From Chryseobacterium oryctis (GTDB lineage Bacteria; Bacteroidota; Bacteroidia; Flavobacteriales; Weeksellaceae): DNA of 64,000 nucleotides. Location: the NCBI RefSeq assembly GCF_025971925.1, contig NZ_JAPDHV010000006.1:160214-224213 (forward strand), given 5' to 3'. This document shows positions 1 to 9,133 of this stretch, piece after piece. Below the pieces are notes generated by a model. The model made no database searches. It worked only from the letters and a program-made list of their open reading frames with translations, and had not been told where the DNA came from. The stretch's first letter is position 1; each line of letters opens with the position of its first letter. A program made the translations under genes and the position numbers.

Positions 1-1
1 C

Positions 2-238
2 TGGAATACTATTTCAAATTATCAATCTTCTTTATTTTGCAATGTTGAAGATAAAAGTGATGTATATTTTGTGCACAGTTATTATTGCGAATTGTCTGAA
101 AATACTACTTCTGTATGTGACTATATTTTGCCTTTTAGTGCCTCATTACAGAAAGATAATTTCTTTGCAATGCAGTTTCACCCAGAAAAATCAGGAAAAA
201 TTGGAAGTGAATTGCTCAATAATTTTTTAAAACTTTAA
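2..238 (+). CDS. hisH: Imidazole glycerol phosphate synthase, glutaminase subunit HisH (C-terminal fragment)
   Basis: The gene is cut by the left edge; the frame is open from base 2 to a TAA at 236-238 and gives the last 78 residues. HisH releases ammonia from glutamine for HisF in histidine synthesis. The fragment begins with WN, matching the family's GWN motif. It contains YFVHSYY and then QFHPEKSG, which carries the His and Glu of the Cys-His-Glu glutaminase triad; the nucleophile Cys lies off the window. The end LLNNFLKL is typical of the family. It lies 9 bases before hisA, in the usual his order. An alternative open frame at 42-230 is a shadow. Confidence 0.93.
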   Translation, partial: WNTISNYQSSLFCNVEDKSDVYFVHSYYCELSENTTSVCDYILPFSASLQKDNFFAMQFHPEKSGKIGSELLNNFLKL

Positions 239-247
239 ATATTAAAT

Positions 248-976
248 ATGAAAATTATTCCTGCCATAGATATTATTGACGGAAAATGCGTTCGTTTGTC
301 AAAAGGGGATTATGACACAAAGAAAATATATAATGAAAATCCTGTAGAAGTTGCCAAAAAATTTGAAAGTTTCGGAATTAAATTTCTTCATCTCGTAGAT
401 TTAGATGGTGCTAAATCAAAACATATTGTTAACCAAAAAGTATTGGAAAATATTGCTAAAGAAACTTCATTGCAAATAGATTTTGGAGGTGGTTTAAAAA
501 CAAAAAATGATATTGAAATCGCCTTCAATTCCGGAGCTAACCAAATTACCATTGGAAGTATTGCCGTTCAAAACCCAGAATTTTGCTATGATATCATAGA
601 GAAATATAGTTCGGATAAAATTATTCTGGGAGCTGATTGTGATAACAGAAAAATAAAAACATCGGGTTGGCTTGAAGAGACTGACAAAGATTTGATTGAC
701 TTCATTCTTGAATATAAAAACAAAAAAATAGAAAATGTTATTTGTACCGATATTTCTAAAGACGGAACGTTGCAAGGTCCTTCAACAGATTTATACAAAG
801 ATATTTTAAGCAAAACCTCAATTAATTTAATAGCCAGCGGAGGGATTTCTAATATTGATGATGTCTACGAAATGCAAAAAATTGGTTGTTCAGGAACAAT
901 TATAGGAAAGGCAATCTATGAAGGTAAAATCAATATGAAAGAACTTCAAGATTTTATTGAAAAGACTCTCATCTAA
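248..976 (+). CDS. hisA: ProFAR isomerase HisA
   Basis: HisA is a (beta/alpha)8 barrel that opens the ribosyl ring of ProFAR to give PRFAR in histidine synthesis, in the cytoplasm. The protein has 242 residues, the normal length. The two catalytic aspartates are visible: Asp8 in PAIDII and Asp130 in ILGADCD. Phosphate-binding glycine motifs appear as DFGGGL (about 78-83) and IASGGIS near the C-terminus. It is the second visible gene of a his run hisH-hisA-hisF-hisIE with very short gaps, so it is co-transcribed and probably physically paired with HisF in metabolism. Confidence 0.97.
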   Translation: MKIIPAIDIIDGKCVRLSKGDYDTKKIYNENPVEVAKKFESFGIKFLHLVDLDGAKSKHIVNQKVLENIAKETSLQIDFGGGLKTKNDIEIAFNSGANQITIGSIAVQNPEFCYDIIEKYSSDKIILGADCDNRKIKTSGWLEETDKDLIDFILEYKNKKIENVICTDISKDGTLQGPSTDLYKDILSKTSINLIASGGISNIDDVYEMQKIGCSGTIIGKAIYEGKINMKELQDFIEKTLI

Positions 977-986
977 AACAAACAAA

Positions 987-1739
987 ATGCTTAAAAAAAG
1001 AATTATTCCTTGCTTGGATATCAAAGACGGAACAACCGTAAAAGGGGTTAATTTTGAAGATCTTATAAACGCTGGAAACCCTATAAAATTGGCCAAGAAA
1101 TATGAAAAAGACGGAGCCGATGAACTCGTTTTTTTAGATATTACGGCAACGATAGAAAAGAGAAAAACGTTCGTAGAATTGGTAAAAGATATTGCCAAAG
1201 AATTGAGTATTCCTTTCACCGTTGGTGGCGGAATTTCTTCCATCGAAGACGTTAGAAAATTATTGGAAGCTGGAGCCGATAAAATTAGCATTAATTCTTC
1301 TGCGGTTAAAAATCCACAATTAATAAAAGATCTTTCTAATGAATTTGGCAGTCAATGTGTGGTTGTTGCAATTGATACAAAATTGGTTGACGGAATAGAT
1401 TGGGTTCACATCAAAGGAGGAAGAGAAATTACCAATTATAAAACAATAGATTGGGCTAAAAAAGCTGAAGAATTGGGAGCTGGAGAAATTCTCTTAACCT
1501 CAATGGACGGAGATGGAACCAAAAAAGGCTTTGATCTTCGGGTGACAAAACTCGTTTCTGAAAATGTAAATCTTCCTATTATTGCTTCCGGAGGAGCAGG
1601 AAATACCAAAGATTTTGAAGATGTTTTTTCACAAACAAAGGCAACAGGAGCTTTAGCTGCAAGTATTTTCCATTTTGGAGAAATATCGATTTCTGAATTA
1701 AAACAACAACTAAAACAACAAAAAATTTCCATACGATGA
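987..1739 (+). CDS. hisF: Imidazole glycerol phosphate synthase, cyclase subunit HisF
   Basis: HisF uses ammonia from HisH to turn PRFAR into imidazole glycerol phosphate and AICAR. The start is the ATG at 987, giving [15 protein letters not shown], the classic HisF N-terminus; a longer frame from 957 would overlap hisA and add ten unrelated residues. With this start the catalytic aspartates fall at the canonical positions Asp11 (CLDIKDG) and Asp130 (VVAID). Length is 250 residues, usual for the family. TVGGGI and IASGGAG are phosphate-binding loops. The stop overlaps the hisIE start by four bases (ATGA), a sign of translational coupling. Confidence 0.97.
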   Translation: MLKKRIIPCLDIKDGTTVKGVNFEDLINAGNPIKLAKKYEKDGADELVFLDITATIEKRKTFVELVKDIAKELSIPFTVGGGISSIEDVRKLLEAGADKISINSSAVKNPQLIKDLSNEFGSQCVVVAIDTKLVDGIDWVHIKGGREITNYKTIDWAKKAEELGAGEILLTSMDGDGTKKGFDLRVTKLVSENVNLPIIASGGAGNTKDFEDVFSQTKATGALAASIFHFGEISISELKQQLKQQKISIR

Positions 1740-2323
1740 AACCCAATTTTAATAAATCAAACGGATTAATTCCTGTAATTATTCAGGATGAAGCAACTTT
1801 ACAAGTTTTGATGCTTGGCTATATGAATGAAGAGGCTTTTGAAAAAACTAAAAAAGAGAGTATTGTAACCTTTTACAGCCGTTCAAAAGAAAGACTTTGG
1901 ACAAAAGGTGAAGAATCCGGGAGTTTTTTGAAAGTAAAAAGTATTCAGATTGATTGTGATAATGACACCATTTTAGTTAAAGTACAACCCAAAAATATTG
2001 TATGTCATACAGGCAGTTTTAGTTGTTTTGGAGAAAAGGAAAACAAAGGTTTTCTTTATGAATTAGAGCAAAAAATCTCACAAAGAATCAACGATAAAAC
2101 AGAAAACTCTTACACTTATTCTTTATATCAAAGAGGGATAAATAAAATGGCTCAAAAAGTAGGAGAGGAAGCCGTGGAGCTCGTGATTGAAGCAAAAGAC
2201 AATAATGATGAACTTTTCAAAAATGAATCTGCAGACTTATTGTATCATTTTTTAGTTTTATTGAAAGCCAAAAACTTTTCATTAGAAGATATTGAACAGG
2301 TATTAAAAAATAGGGTTCAATAA
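1736..2323 (+). CDS. hisI: Bifunctional PRA-CH / PRA-PH enzyme HisIE
   Basis: This is the fused enzyme for the second and third steps of histidine synthesis: PR-ATP pyrophosphohydrolase (HisE) and PR-AMP cyclohydrolase (HisI). The N-terminal HisI domain (about 1-105) shows [14 protein letters not shown], the metal site DCDND (73-77) and CHTGSFSCF with Cys90 and Cys97, the zinc ligands. The C-terminal HisE domain (about 108-195) shows [20 protein letters not shown] and [11 protein letters not shown], an all-alpha MazG-like fold. At 195 residues it matches HisIE fusions. It is the last his gene; a hairpin terminator follows directly after the stop. Confidence 0.96.
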   Translation: MKPNFNKSNGLIPVIIQDEATLQVLMLGYMNEEAFEKTKKESIVTFYSRSKERLWTKGEESGSFLKVKSIQIDCDNDTILVKVQPKNIVCHTGSFSCFGEKENKGFLYELEQKISQRINDKTENSYTYSLYQRGINKMAQKVGEEAVELVIEAKDNNDELFKNESADLLYHFLVLLKAKNFSLEDIEQVLKNRVQ

Positions 2324-2352
2324 AAAAGCAGTCCCAACAAAGACTGCTTTTT
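2323..2352. terminator. Bidirectional rho-independent terminator
   Basis: An 11-bp perfect stem (2323-2333 with 2342-2352; core GCAGTC/GACTGC) has A-runs and T-runs on its two sides, so it can end both the his operon on the plus strand and the M28 peptidase gene on the minus strand. Confidence 0.88.
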
Positions 2353-2354
2353 AT

Positions 2355-3527
2355 TTATTTTTCAATTAATATTTTTCGAACAATTTTTTCTGAACCAATA
2401 GTAATTATTCCTAAATACGCTCCGTTGGTTACCCCTGAAACACTAATTTTTGATTCATTGTTTTTCTGTAATAAAACTCGCCCTGAAAGATCCGTTAATT
2501 CAAATCTAAAATTTTTAACCTTAGAATCAGGAATATCAATATTCAAAATATCTTTTACAGGATTAGGAAAAATATTGGTAGACTCCAACTTTCCGGTTTT
2601 TGTTTCATTTACTCCCAAAGTAGAAGTAGCAACGGCAAAATGTTGTATTGCGCCTAAAGAAGCCTTTCCTATATTAAAAATATATACGGGATCTGTATTG
2701 GCAAAAGTATCATTTACTGTATGAGGATAGCTGCTTCTTATTTTTTCAAAATATCCTGTAATTACTTCTCCTTTAGCTTCAAATGGCATATAATCAGTAG
2801 ATTCTGCAGGATCAATATCCGTCAATAACGGAGAATAAAGCTGTGTACAAGTTACCAGTTCTTGAGTAACTGCGGCCGAAGCAGCATTATTACTTGAGTT
2901 CCCACCTAAATCCTGATCACAGTAAACTGTATTATTGTTATTACCCATTTTACCACCAACCTGGTCAAGATTGAATACCAACTTTATATCCAAAACTCTA
3001 TTTGAACCTTGATAAGCTACATTATTAGCATAATGATAACTCCCTTTTAAACCTTGTTCTTCACCAGAAAAATGAATAAATTTAATAGAATACTCAGTAG
3101 GAACATCCTTTAAAATTCTTGCAGCTTCCAAAATAATAGATGTTCCACTGCCATTGTCATTAACTCCGGGACCGACAACACTATCAAAATGTCCGCAAAC
3201 AATAACATATTTATTAGGATAAACTGTTCCTGTCTTGGTTATAATTAAATTTTTAGAACTCGTACTTCCAAAAGTGAAAGGATCTTCTTCTATCTGACTC
3301 GCTGAATATCCATAAGAAAGATATTTATTTTTAATCCAATTCAAGGTATTGGCATTGGCAACAGAACCGGTAGTTTTCACCCCTAAATTACTAAACTCTT
3401 GTAAGTTAGTTGTAATATTAGTCTGTGTCACCATATTAGCTCTATCCTGATAAGCCTGTTTAAAAGTTTGAGCATTTATATTTAAAATTATTAAAGAAAA
3501 CAGCAACGAAATAGTAATTTTTTTCAC
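2355..3527 (-). CDS. Secreted M28-family zinc peptidase with T9SS sorting domain (paralogue 1)
   Basis: The gene encodes 390 residues. Residues 1-20 form a signal peptide ending NINAQ. The M28 metallopeptidase core (about 95-300) shows the five zinc ligands expected for an aminopeptidase fold: His113 in GHFDS, Asp124 in GVNDNGSG, catalytic Glu156 and ligand Glu157 in SGEEQG, Asp188 in NLDQVGG, and the later His in PHTVND. From about 315 the tail has FPNPVKD and ends KILIEK, a type A T9SS sorting domain, so the enzyme is probably exported to or beyond the cell surface. The start codon is GTG. It is the neighbour and close paralogue of the next gene, with long identical stretches around the active site. 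Substrate is unknown; peptides are likely. Confidence 0.9.
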   Translation of the reverse strand: MKKITISLLFSLIILNINAQTFKQAYQDRANMVTQTNITTNLQEFSNLGVKTTGSVANANTLNWIKNKYLSYGYSASQIEEDPFTFGSTSSKNLIITKTGTVYPNKYVIVCGHFDSVVGPGVNDNGSGTSIILEAARILKDVPTEYSIKFIHFSGEEQGLKGSYHYANNVAYQGSNRVLDIKLVFNLDQVGGKMGNNNNTVYCDQDLGGNSSNNAASAAVTQELVTCTQLYSPLLTDIDPAESTDYMPFEAKGEVITGYFEKIRSSYPHTVNDTFANTDPVYIFNIGKASLGAIQHFAVATSTLGVNETKTGKLESTNIFPNPVKDILNIDIPDSKVKNFRFELTDLSGRVLLQKNNESKISVSGVTNGAYLGIITIGSEKIVRKILIEK

Positions 3528-3561
3528 TTTTATTATATTTTTTATCTTTTTATTAATATAA

Positions 3562-3591
3562 CAAATTTAATAATAAAAAAATCCTAAGCAA
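3562..3591 (-). promoter_or_regulatory. Promoter of M28 paralogue 1, overlapping a terminator
   Basis: Reading the minus strand, TTG at 3591-3589, a 19-base spacer, then TAAATTTG at 3569-3562 match the Bacteroidota TTG/TAnnTTTG promoter. The TTG is the end of the loop of the terminator at 3572-3603, and the spacer is made of that terminator's second arm and T-run. Confidence 0.7.
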
Positions 3592-3603
3592 GTACTTAGG
3601 ATT
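3572..3603 (-). terminator. Rho-independent terminator of M28 paralogue 2
   Basis: A 9-bp perfect stem (3603-3595 with 3588-3580, core TCCTAAG/CTTAGGA) with a 6-base loop is followed by a T-run on the minus strand. Confidence 0.85.
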
Positions 3604-3629
3604 AATTATCATCAAATAATAATGAAAAT

Positions 3630-4802
3630 TTATTTTTCTATAATTATTTTTTTTGTCACTATATCTTTATCTGTCTTTATTGTACACAGATAATTTCCAT
3701 TTTGAAGATTTGAAACACTTAGTCTTGTTTCGTTTTCAGCTTTTAATAATGTTCTGCCAGCCATATCAATAAGTTCCACAGAAAACTGCTTTACATTATC
3801 TGGCAAATCAATATTTAAGAAATCTTTTGTTGGGTTCGGGTAAACATTTGCAGACTCTAAAGAAATTGCTTGTGTTTCATTTACTTTTAAAATAGTAGTC
3901 GAAGCAACCGCAAAATGCTGGAGAGCTCCTACAGCAGCTTTACCAACGTTAAAAACATAAGTCGGATCAACATTAGCAAAAGTATCATTTACCGTATGTT
4001 CTACATTGCTTGGTGTATTTTCATAAAATCCGGTAATAATTTCGCCATTTTCTTCAAAAGGCATATAATCTGATGAGTATGCATTAGACATCACTGTTTG
4101 AAGTGGAGAATACAAAGCAGTACAAGTCGCCAATTGTTGTGTAATTGCTAATGAAGCAGCATTATTACTTGATAGACCGCCTTGATCACTTTCACATTTT
4201 ATTTTATCATTTGTATTTCCTAATCTTCCTCCAACTTGGTCCAAGTTGAAAACAAGTTTAACATTCATTACACGAGTCCCGTTTTGAAAAACCACATTGT
4301 TTGCGTAATGATCACTACCATACAAACCTTGTTCTTCCCCTGAAAAATGAATAAATTTGATGGAGTATTCTGTTGGCACATCTTTTAAAATTCTTGCAGC
4401 TTCCAAAATGATAGATGTTCCGCTTCCGTTATCATTTACTCCTGGTCCTACAATCGTATCAAAGTGACCACAAATTATAACATATGTATTAGGATATACA
4501 GTTCCTGTCTTCGTTACAATTAAATTTTTAGAACTTGTGCTTCCAAAAGTAAAAGGATCTTCCTGAATCTGACTTATAGCATATCCCATTGCTGTATATT
4601 TATCTTTAAGCCAGTTAAAAGCAGTTGTATTTTGTGTTGTTCCTGTTTTTTTTATTCCCATATTACCAAACTCCTGTAAATAAGTAGTAATATTTGGCTG
4701 TGAAACTTGGTTGGCTCTATTTTGATAAGCTTGAATAAAAGATTGTGCCTGTAGACCAAAACTTGTTAATGAAAAGAGTAGAAGTGTAGTAATTTTTTTC
4801 AC
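3630..4802 (-). CDS. Secreted M28-family zinc peptidase with T9SS sorting domain (paralogue 2)
   Basis: This is the tandem paralogue of the previous peptidase, also 390 residues when read from the GTG at 4802. A longer reading from a TTG at 4841 is unlikely, because that TTG is part of the TACATTTG promoter box and would add 13 residues before the signal peptide. Signal peptide residues 1-20 end GLQAQ. The zinc ligands sit at the same positions: His113 (GHFDT), Asp124 (GVNDNGSG), Glu156/Glu157 (SGEEQG), the NLDQVGG Asp and EHTVND His. The tail has YPNPTKDFLN and ends KKIIIEK, a T9SS type A sorting domain. Its own promoter and terminator mirror those of its sister gene, so the duplication included the control regions. 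Confidence 0.9.
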   Translation of the reverse strand: MKKITTLLLFSLTSFGLQAQSFIQAYQNRANQVSQPNITTYLQEFGNMGIKKTGTTQNTTAFNWLKDKYTAMGYAISQIQEDPFTFGSTSSKNLIVTKTGTVYPNTYVIICGHFDTIVGPGVNDNGSGTSIILEAARILKDVPTEYSIKFIHFSGEEQGLYGSDHYANNVVFQNGTRVMNVKLVFNLDQVGGRLGNTNDKIKCESDQGGLSSNNAASLAITQQLATCTALYSPLQTVMSNAYSSDYMPFEENGEIITGFYENTPSNVEHTVNDTFANVDPTYVFNVGKAAVGALQHFAVASTTILKVNETQAISLESANVYPNPTKDFLNIDLPDNVKQFSVELIDMAGRTLLKAENETRLSVSNLQNGNYLCTIKTDKDIVTKKIIIEK

Positions 4803-4838
4803 TTTGAAGGGGAATTTTAAATATTCAGTAAATTTTAG

Positions 4839-4869
4839 CAAATGTAAATAATAAAAAAATCCCGAGCAA
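4839..4869 (-). promoter_or_regulatory. Promoter of M28 paralogue 2, overlapping the rplT terminator
   Basis: On the minus strand, TTG at 4869-4867, a 20-base spacer, and TACATTTG at 4846-4839 fit the Bacteroidota promoter. As at the sister gene, the TTG closes the loop of the upstream terminator and the spacer is the terminator arm plus T-run. Confidence 0.72.
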
Positions 4870-4880
4870 AAAACTCGGGA
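4853..4880 (-). terminator. Terminator of rplT
   Basis: A 7-bp GC-rich stem (4880-4874 with 4866-4860, TCCCGAG/CTCGGGA) is followed by seven T on the minus strand. Confidence 0.88.
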
Positions 4881-4905
4881 CTATATTGATAACAAAAATT
4901 CTACA

Positions 4906-5250
4906 TTATTTTACTTGATCTACAACAGCTTTGAAAGCTTCAGGGTGATTCATTGCTAAATCTGCTAAAACTTTTCTGTTAAGCTCAATGTTGTTCTTTT
5001 TAAGAGCTCCCATAAATTGAGAGTAAGACATTCCGTGCTCTCTAGTTCCTGCGTTGATACGCGTGATCCAAAGTGCTCTGAAATTTCTTTTCTTCTCTTT
5101 TCTACCACGGTAAGCATATTGCATTGCTTTTTCTACCGCGTTTTTAGCTACAGTCCAAACATTCTTTCTTCTTCCGAAAAAACCTTTAGCTTGCTTAAAA
5201 ATTTTCTTTCTGCGAGCTCTTGAAGCTACGGCATTTACTGATCTTGGCAT
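4906..5250 (-). CDS. rplT: 50S ribosomal protein L20
   Basis: L20 binds 23S rRNA early in large-subunit assembly. The 114 residues begin [16 protein letters not shown] and include [11 protein letters not shown] and [18 protein letters not shown], all strongly conserved in L20. The basic N-terminal extension and compact C-terminal domain are of normal length. It follows rpmI on the minus strand, as in most bacteria. In Gammaproteobacteria and Firmicutes L20 represses its own operon; no leader copy of its binding site could be recognised here. Confidence 0.98.
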   Translation of the reverse strand: MPRSVNAVASRARRKKIFKQAKGFFGRRKNVWTVAKNAVEKAMQYAYRGRKEKKRNFRALWITRINAGTREHGMSYSQFMGALKKNNIELNRKVLADLAMNHPEAFKAVVDQVK

Positions 5251-5371
5251 AATTTAAATTGTTTTTTTGAAATGTGCGGCAAACTGTTTCATTACACTTA
5301 GGTGCACCATTTCAGGGTTAAAATTTTGAATTGTTTTGAATTCTTATAAACCGAATATAGATTTATAAAAA

Positions 5372-5569
5372 CTACTTAATTGCTAATTGACGTTGAACAC
5401 TTTTCTCGTCCACTTTAGCTACGTAAGAAGTAGTAGTAAGATTTCTCTTCTGCTTAGTTTCTTTCTTAGTTAAGATGTGGCTTTTGTAAGCATTTTTTCT
5501 TTTGATCTTACCAGTTCCAGTAAGAGCAAAACGCTTTTTAGCACCTGATTTCGTTTTTAATTTTGGCAT
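5372..5569 (-). CDS. rpmI: 50S ribosomal protein L35
   Basis: L35 is a small basic large-subunit protein. Its 65 residues begin [18 protein letters not shown] and contain [14 protein letters not shown], both hallmarks of the family. It sits 121 bases upstream of rplT. A terminator-like hairpin separates it from infC and a good promoter box lies 40 bases upstream of its ATG, so rpmI-rplT can be expressed separately from thrS-infC. Confidence 0.98.
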   Translation of the reverse strand: MPKLKTKSGAKKRFALTGTGKIKRKNAYKSHILTKKETKQKRNLTTTSYVAKVDEKSVQRQLAIK

Positions 5570-5608
5570 TGTTTTGCTTTTTTATGTTTTGTTATCAATA
5601 TAAGCATG

Positions 5609-5616
5609 CAAAGATA
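5609..5616 (-). promoter_or_regulatory. Promoter -7 box of rpmI-rplT
   Basis: TATCTTTG on the minus strand matches TAnnTTTG and lies 40 bases before the rpmI ATG. No clear TTG element was seen at the right distance. Confidence 0.55.
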
Positions 5617-5700
5617 GGAAAAATATAAATATATTTTTCACTTCATTAGACAATTATTTATCTAAAATTCTATCTTTTGATATTCTCATGTAATATGAAA

Positions 5701-5729
5701 AACAAAAACCTCAAAAAATTTTGAGGTTT
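5701..5729 (-). terminator. Terminator between infC and rpmI
   Basis: A perfect 11-bp stem (5706-5716 with 5719-5729, core ACCTCAAAA) is followed on the minus strand by TTTTTG and more T. It lies 34 bases after the infC stop. Confidence 0.8.
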
Positions 5730-5762
5730 ATATTATAGTTGACGAAAAAACGTCAAATTTAC

Positions 5763-6323
5763 TTATTTAGCTGGTTTTTTAGGACTCATCATCATGATCA
5801 TTCTCTTACCTTCAAGTTTAGGCAATTGGTCTACTTTTCCTACATGCTCTAGTTCCTGAGCTAGTTTTAAAAGAAGAATTTCTCCCTGATCTTTAAAGAT
5901 AATTGAACGTCCTTTAAAAAATACGTAGGTTTTTAGTTTTGAACCTTCTTCTAAGAATTTCTCGGCATGTTTTTTCTTAAATTCATAGTCGTGTTCATCA
6001 GTCTGAGGTCCGAAACGGATTTCTTTCACAACTACTTTTACTTGTTTTGCCTTAAGTTCCTTCTGTTTTTTCTTTTGCTCGTATAAAAACTTTTTATAGT
6101 CTAATACTCTTGCAATGAATGGTTCGGCCTTATCGGAAATCACTACTAAATCCAATTCTTGTTCTGTAGCAATTTGTCTTGCTTTATCAATTGGATAAAC
6201 TCCCGGCTCTACGTTGTCTCCCACCAAACGAAGCTCTCTCACACGAATTTTATCGTTGATCAAGTGAGCGTCCTCTTGTGCAGGACGTCTTTGTGGGCCC
6301 CTGTTGTTAAATCTTTGTGCTAT
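5763..6323 (-). CDS. infC: Translation initiation factor IF-3, probable non-canonical start
   Basis: IF-3 binds the 30S subunit, keeps subunits apart and checks the start codon. The N-domain shows [16 protein letters not shown] and the C-domain [18 protein letters not shown] and [12 protein letters not shown]. The first ordinary start is a TTG at 6263 (166 residues), but the frame continues upstream with a conserved-looking extension ([13 protein letters not shown]) to a stop at 6344-6342. There is no ATG, GTG or TTG in that stretch; only ATA at 6323 and 6338. I place the start at ATA 6323 (186 residues) by analogy with the AUU start of E. coli infC, which lets IF-3 repress itself. The start is therefore an inference; identity of the gene is certain. 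Confidence 0.85.
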   Translation of the reverse strand: MAQRFNNRGPQRRPAQEDAHLINDKIRVRELRLVGDNVEPGVYPIDKARQIATEQELDLVVISDKAEPFIARVLDYKKFLYEQKKKQKELKAKQVKVVVKEIRFGPQTDEHDYEFKKKHAEKFLEEGSKLKTYVFFKGRSIIFKDQGEILLLKLAQELEHVGKVDQLPKLEGKRMIMMMSPKKPAK

Positions 6324-6371
6324 TGTCTTAAATTTTATTGGTTAACTTTCTTATTTACAGCTCAATTTTAA

Positions 6372-8291
6372 TTATATCGCTGCTTCATTTTTAAAATAAT
6401 TGACGAAATCTTCTATGCTCATCACTCCAAGATCTCCTTCTCCACGTCTTCTTACAGAAATTGTGCCATCATTTTGCTCATTTTCACCGACTACCAACAT
6501 GAATGGAATCTTATTTAATTCTGCATCACGAATCTTTTTACCCGTCTTCTCATTTCTATCATCAATCTGACCGCTAATATCGTGATTTTCTAAAAATTGT
6601 GAAACTTTTTTTGCATAATCTACATATTTTTCACTGATTGGAAGAATGATAAACTGATCAGGGCTTAACCAAAGAGGGAAGTCACCTGCAGTATTTTCAA
6701 GTAGAATTGCAATAAAACGCTCCATAGAACCAAATGGTGCTCTGTGAATCATTACAGGTCTATGTTTTTCATTATCATTTCCTATGTAGTGAAGATCAAA
6801 CCTTTCTGGTAAGTTATAATCAACCTGAATAGTTCCAAGTTGCCATTTTCTACCTAGGGCATCCTTCACCATGAAATCAAGTTTTGGACCATAGAATGCT
6901 GCCTCACCATATTCAACAACAGTTTTCAAATTTTTGTTTTTTGCTGCTGTGATAATTGCGTTCTCTGCTTTTTCCCAGTTCTCATCAGAACCGATATATT
7001 TATCTCTGTTTTCAGGATCTCTTAATGAAACCTGAGTTACAAAATCTTCAAAACCTAAAGATCTGAAAACGTACAATACCAAATCAATCACCGCTTCAAA
7101 CTCTCCCAACAACTGATCCGGAGTACAGAAAAGATGGGCATCATCCTGAGTAAATCCACGAACTCTTGTTAATCCGTGAAGTTCTCCACTTTGTTCATAT
7201 CTATAAACTGTTCCGAATTCTGCATATCTTTTCGGTAAATCTCTATAACTCCATTGTGAAGTTTTATAAATTTCACAGTGATGAGGACAGTTCATTGGTT
7301 TCAGCATAAATTCTTCTCCCTCATTAGGAGTTTTAATAGGCTGAAAGCTGTCTGCTCCATATTTATCCCAGTGACCTGAAGTTACATATAATTCTTTAGC
7401 TCCAATATGAGGAGACATTACAAATTCATATCCTCCTTTTTTCTGAGCAGCAGAAAGGAAATTCTCTAATTTTCTTCTTAGAGCTGTACCTTTTGGCAAC
7501 CATAGGGGTAAACCTGCACCTACTTTTTCAGAAAAAGCAAAAATACCTAACTCTTTACCTAATTTTCTATGGTCTCTTCTTTTTGCTTCTTCTAATCTTT
7601 CAAGATATTCTGTTAATTCTTTTTGCTTAGGGAAAGAAATACCATATACTCTTGTTAATTGAGGATTTTTCTCATTTCCTCTCCAATAAGCACCAGCTGC
7701 ATTCAAAACTTTAAAAGCTTTTACAATACCTGTATTGGGGATATGACCTCCACGACATAAATCTGTAAAATTATCATGAGTTACAAAAGTAATTTCTCCA
7801 TCATTAAGGTTAGAAATAAGCTCTATCTTATATGGATTATCTGCATATACTTTTAATGCTTCTTCTTTAGAGACAGGATATAATGAGAAAGTTGAGCCTT
7901 TTTTAGCATTTTCCAATACTTTTTTCTCTATTTTCTCGAAATCTTTTTCAGATAAACTTTCGTCACCGAAATCTACATCATAATAGAATCCGCTTTCAAT
8001 TGCAGGACCTATCGTCAACTTAGCATTAGGATAAAACTCAAGGATAGCCTGTGCCAAAAGGTGGGCAGAAGAATGCCAGAATGCTTTCTTTCCAAGATCA
8101 TCATTCCAAGTCAATAATTGTACTGTAGAATCCGTGGTGATAGGCGTGGTCGTCTCTACTTGTTTGTCATTAACAACTGCGGAAATGGTATTTCTAGCCA
8201 ATCCCTCGCTTATAGATTTTGCCACATCTAGCGGAGTAACTCCTGCTTCGAATTCTTTGACACTATTGTCTGGAAGTGTAATTTTTATCAT
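6372..8291 (-). CDS. thrS: Threonine-tRNA ligase
   Basis: ThrRS charges tRNA-Thr with threonine. The 639 residues are full length: TGS domain (about 1-60, beginning [17 protein letters not shown]), N2 editing domain with [11 protein letters not shown] (about 75-90), class II catalytic core with [11 protein letters not shown] (zinc Cys), the [18 protein letters not shown] motif 2 region and GSMERF motif 3, then the anticodon-binding domain. It is the first gene of thrS-infC-rpmI-rplT. A TATTTTTG promoter box lies 26 bases upstream of the ATG; no T-box leader is visible. Confidence 0.98.
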   Translation of the reverse strand: MIKITLPDNSVKEFEAGVTPLDVAKSISEGLARNTISAVVNDKQVETTTPITTDSTVQLLTWNDDLGKKAFWHSSAHLLAQAILEFYPNAKLTIGPAIESGFYYDVDFGDESLSEKDFEKIEKKVLENAKKGSTFSLYPVSKEEALKVYADNPYKIELISNLNDGEITFVTHDNFTDLCRGGHIPNTGIVKAFKVLNAAGAYWRGNEKNPQLTRVYGISFPKQKELTEYLERLEEAKRRDHRKLGKELGIFAFSEKVGAGLPLWLPKGTALRRKLENFLSAAQKKGGYEFVMSPHIGAKELYVTSGHWDKYGADSFQPIKTPNEGEEFMLKPMNCPHHCEIYKTSQWSYRDLPKRYAEFGTVYRYEQSGELHGLTRVRGFTQDDAHLFCTPDQLLGEFEAVIDLVLYVFRSLGFEDFVTQVSLRDPENRDKYIGSDENWEKAENAIITAAKNKNLKTVVEYGEAAFYGPKLDFMVKDALGRKWQLGTIQVDYNLPERFDLHYIGNDNEKHRPVMIHRAPFGSMERFIAILLENTAGDFPLWLSPDQFIILPISEKYVDYAKKVSQFLENHDISGQIDDRNEKTGKKIRDAELNKIPFMLVVGENEQNDGTISVRRRGEGDLGVMSIEDFVNYFKNEAAI

Positions 8292-8316
8292 TTTTTACTA
8301 AGAAATTTTTAAGTTG

Positions 8317-8324
8317 CAAAAATA
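8317..8324 (-). promoter_or_regulatory. Promoter -7 box of thrS
   Basis: TATTTTTG on the minus strand fits TAnnTTTG. A weak inverted repeat (ATATACT/AGTATAT, 8340-8362) lies just upstream and could be an operator or chance in AT-rich DNA. Confidence 0.45.
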
Positions 8325-8524
8325 GGCATTTTTTGAATAATATACTATATTTTAGAGTATATTTGACCTGAGATTTAATACTAAACAAACCGGCTCAATT
8401 GTTTTTTTAACTATTTCACCAAATCTTTTTCATAAATCAGATCAGATTCTTATTCTATACTCCAAAAAAAATTCCACCTCATCAAGAGACAGAATCTTTT
8501 TTTTCGAATTTTTATACTTAAAAC

Positions 8525-9130
8525 TTATAACCCTAAAACACCTAATTTTCCTGTTTGGTCTTCGATGGTATAATTCAGAGCTTTTGCCAAAACAAAAATA
8601 TTATTAAGGTTTTCCATTAGCTGCTTCCGTCCCTCATCTCTCAATCTATTTTGATCAATAGATTTCATTGCAGCGTCTTTTGCTTTTTGAGTAACGTTTT
8701 TTATGTCTTTTTCTGAAATTCTGTTAATAAATGAGTCATCCATAGACTGAATCTCAACGCTTGGAGTAATTCTTATATCTGCATTTGGCAATTCTGTAAT
8801 GATTAATTTTTTATTAATAGAATCTACCTCAATTTTCATTTTATTTAAATCATAAGAAACCTGAGCATTTGTTTTAGTATAAGTGATAATACTATTACTT
8901 GATACTTCTTTCCCTAAAAACTCAATGCCCATCTTCGTTTTCTGCATTGAAGATGTATTTTGCTCCAAAACCACCATCTTATTCATTTTAGAAATCTGAT
9001 TAGTCAATATATAATAATCTGACTTTTCATTTTTCCCTCCTATGTTCAGGCAAGATTTAAGTCCAAAAAACAGAAGCACCATAAAAATAGCCCCTGCAAA
9101 AAACGGTATAATAGTTTTATAATTTCTCAA
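8525..9130 (-). CDS. DUF4230 domain-containing membrane-anchored protein
   Basis: The 201-residue protein has one N-terminal membrane segment (about 7-24) followed by a mixed alpha/beta domain that resembles DUF4230: a short hydrophobic anchor, an early strand rich in LEQNTSSMQ-like text, and a charged C-terminal helix with GRKQLMENLNNI. The start is the TTG at 9130, three bases after the stop of the thioredoxin-like gene; the two genes share a frame separated only by TAA ATA. No ATG exists upstream of the anchor. DUF4230 proteins have no assigned reaction; some are thought to be cell-envelope factors. Function here is unknown. Confidence 0.7.
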   Translation of the reverse strand: MRNYKTIIPFFAGAIFMVLLFFGLKSCLNIGGKNEKSDYYILTNQISKMNKMVVLEQNTSSMQKTKMGIEFLGKEVSSNSIITYTKTNAQVSYDLNKMKIEVDSINKKLIITELPNADIRITPSVEIQSMDDSFINRISEKDIKNVTQKAKDAAMKSIDQNRLRDEGRKQLMENLNNIFVLAKALNYTIEDQTGKLGVLGL

Positions 9131-9133
9131 TAT

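Noticed and set aside
42..230. Open frame of 62 codons on the plus strand at the left edge
   Set aside because: It is out of frame with the hisH fragment (2-238), which carries recognisable glutaminase motifs and ends correctly.
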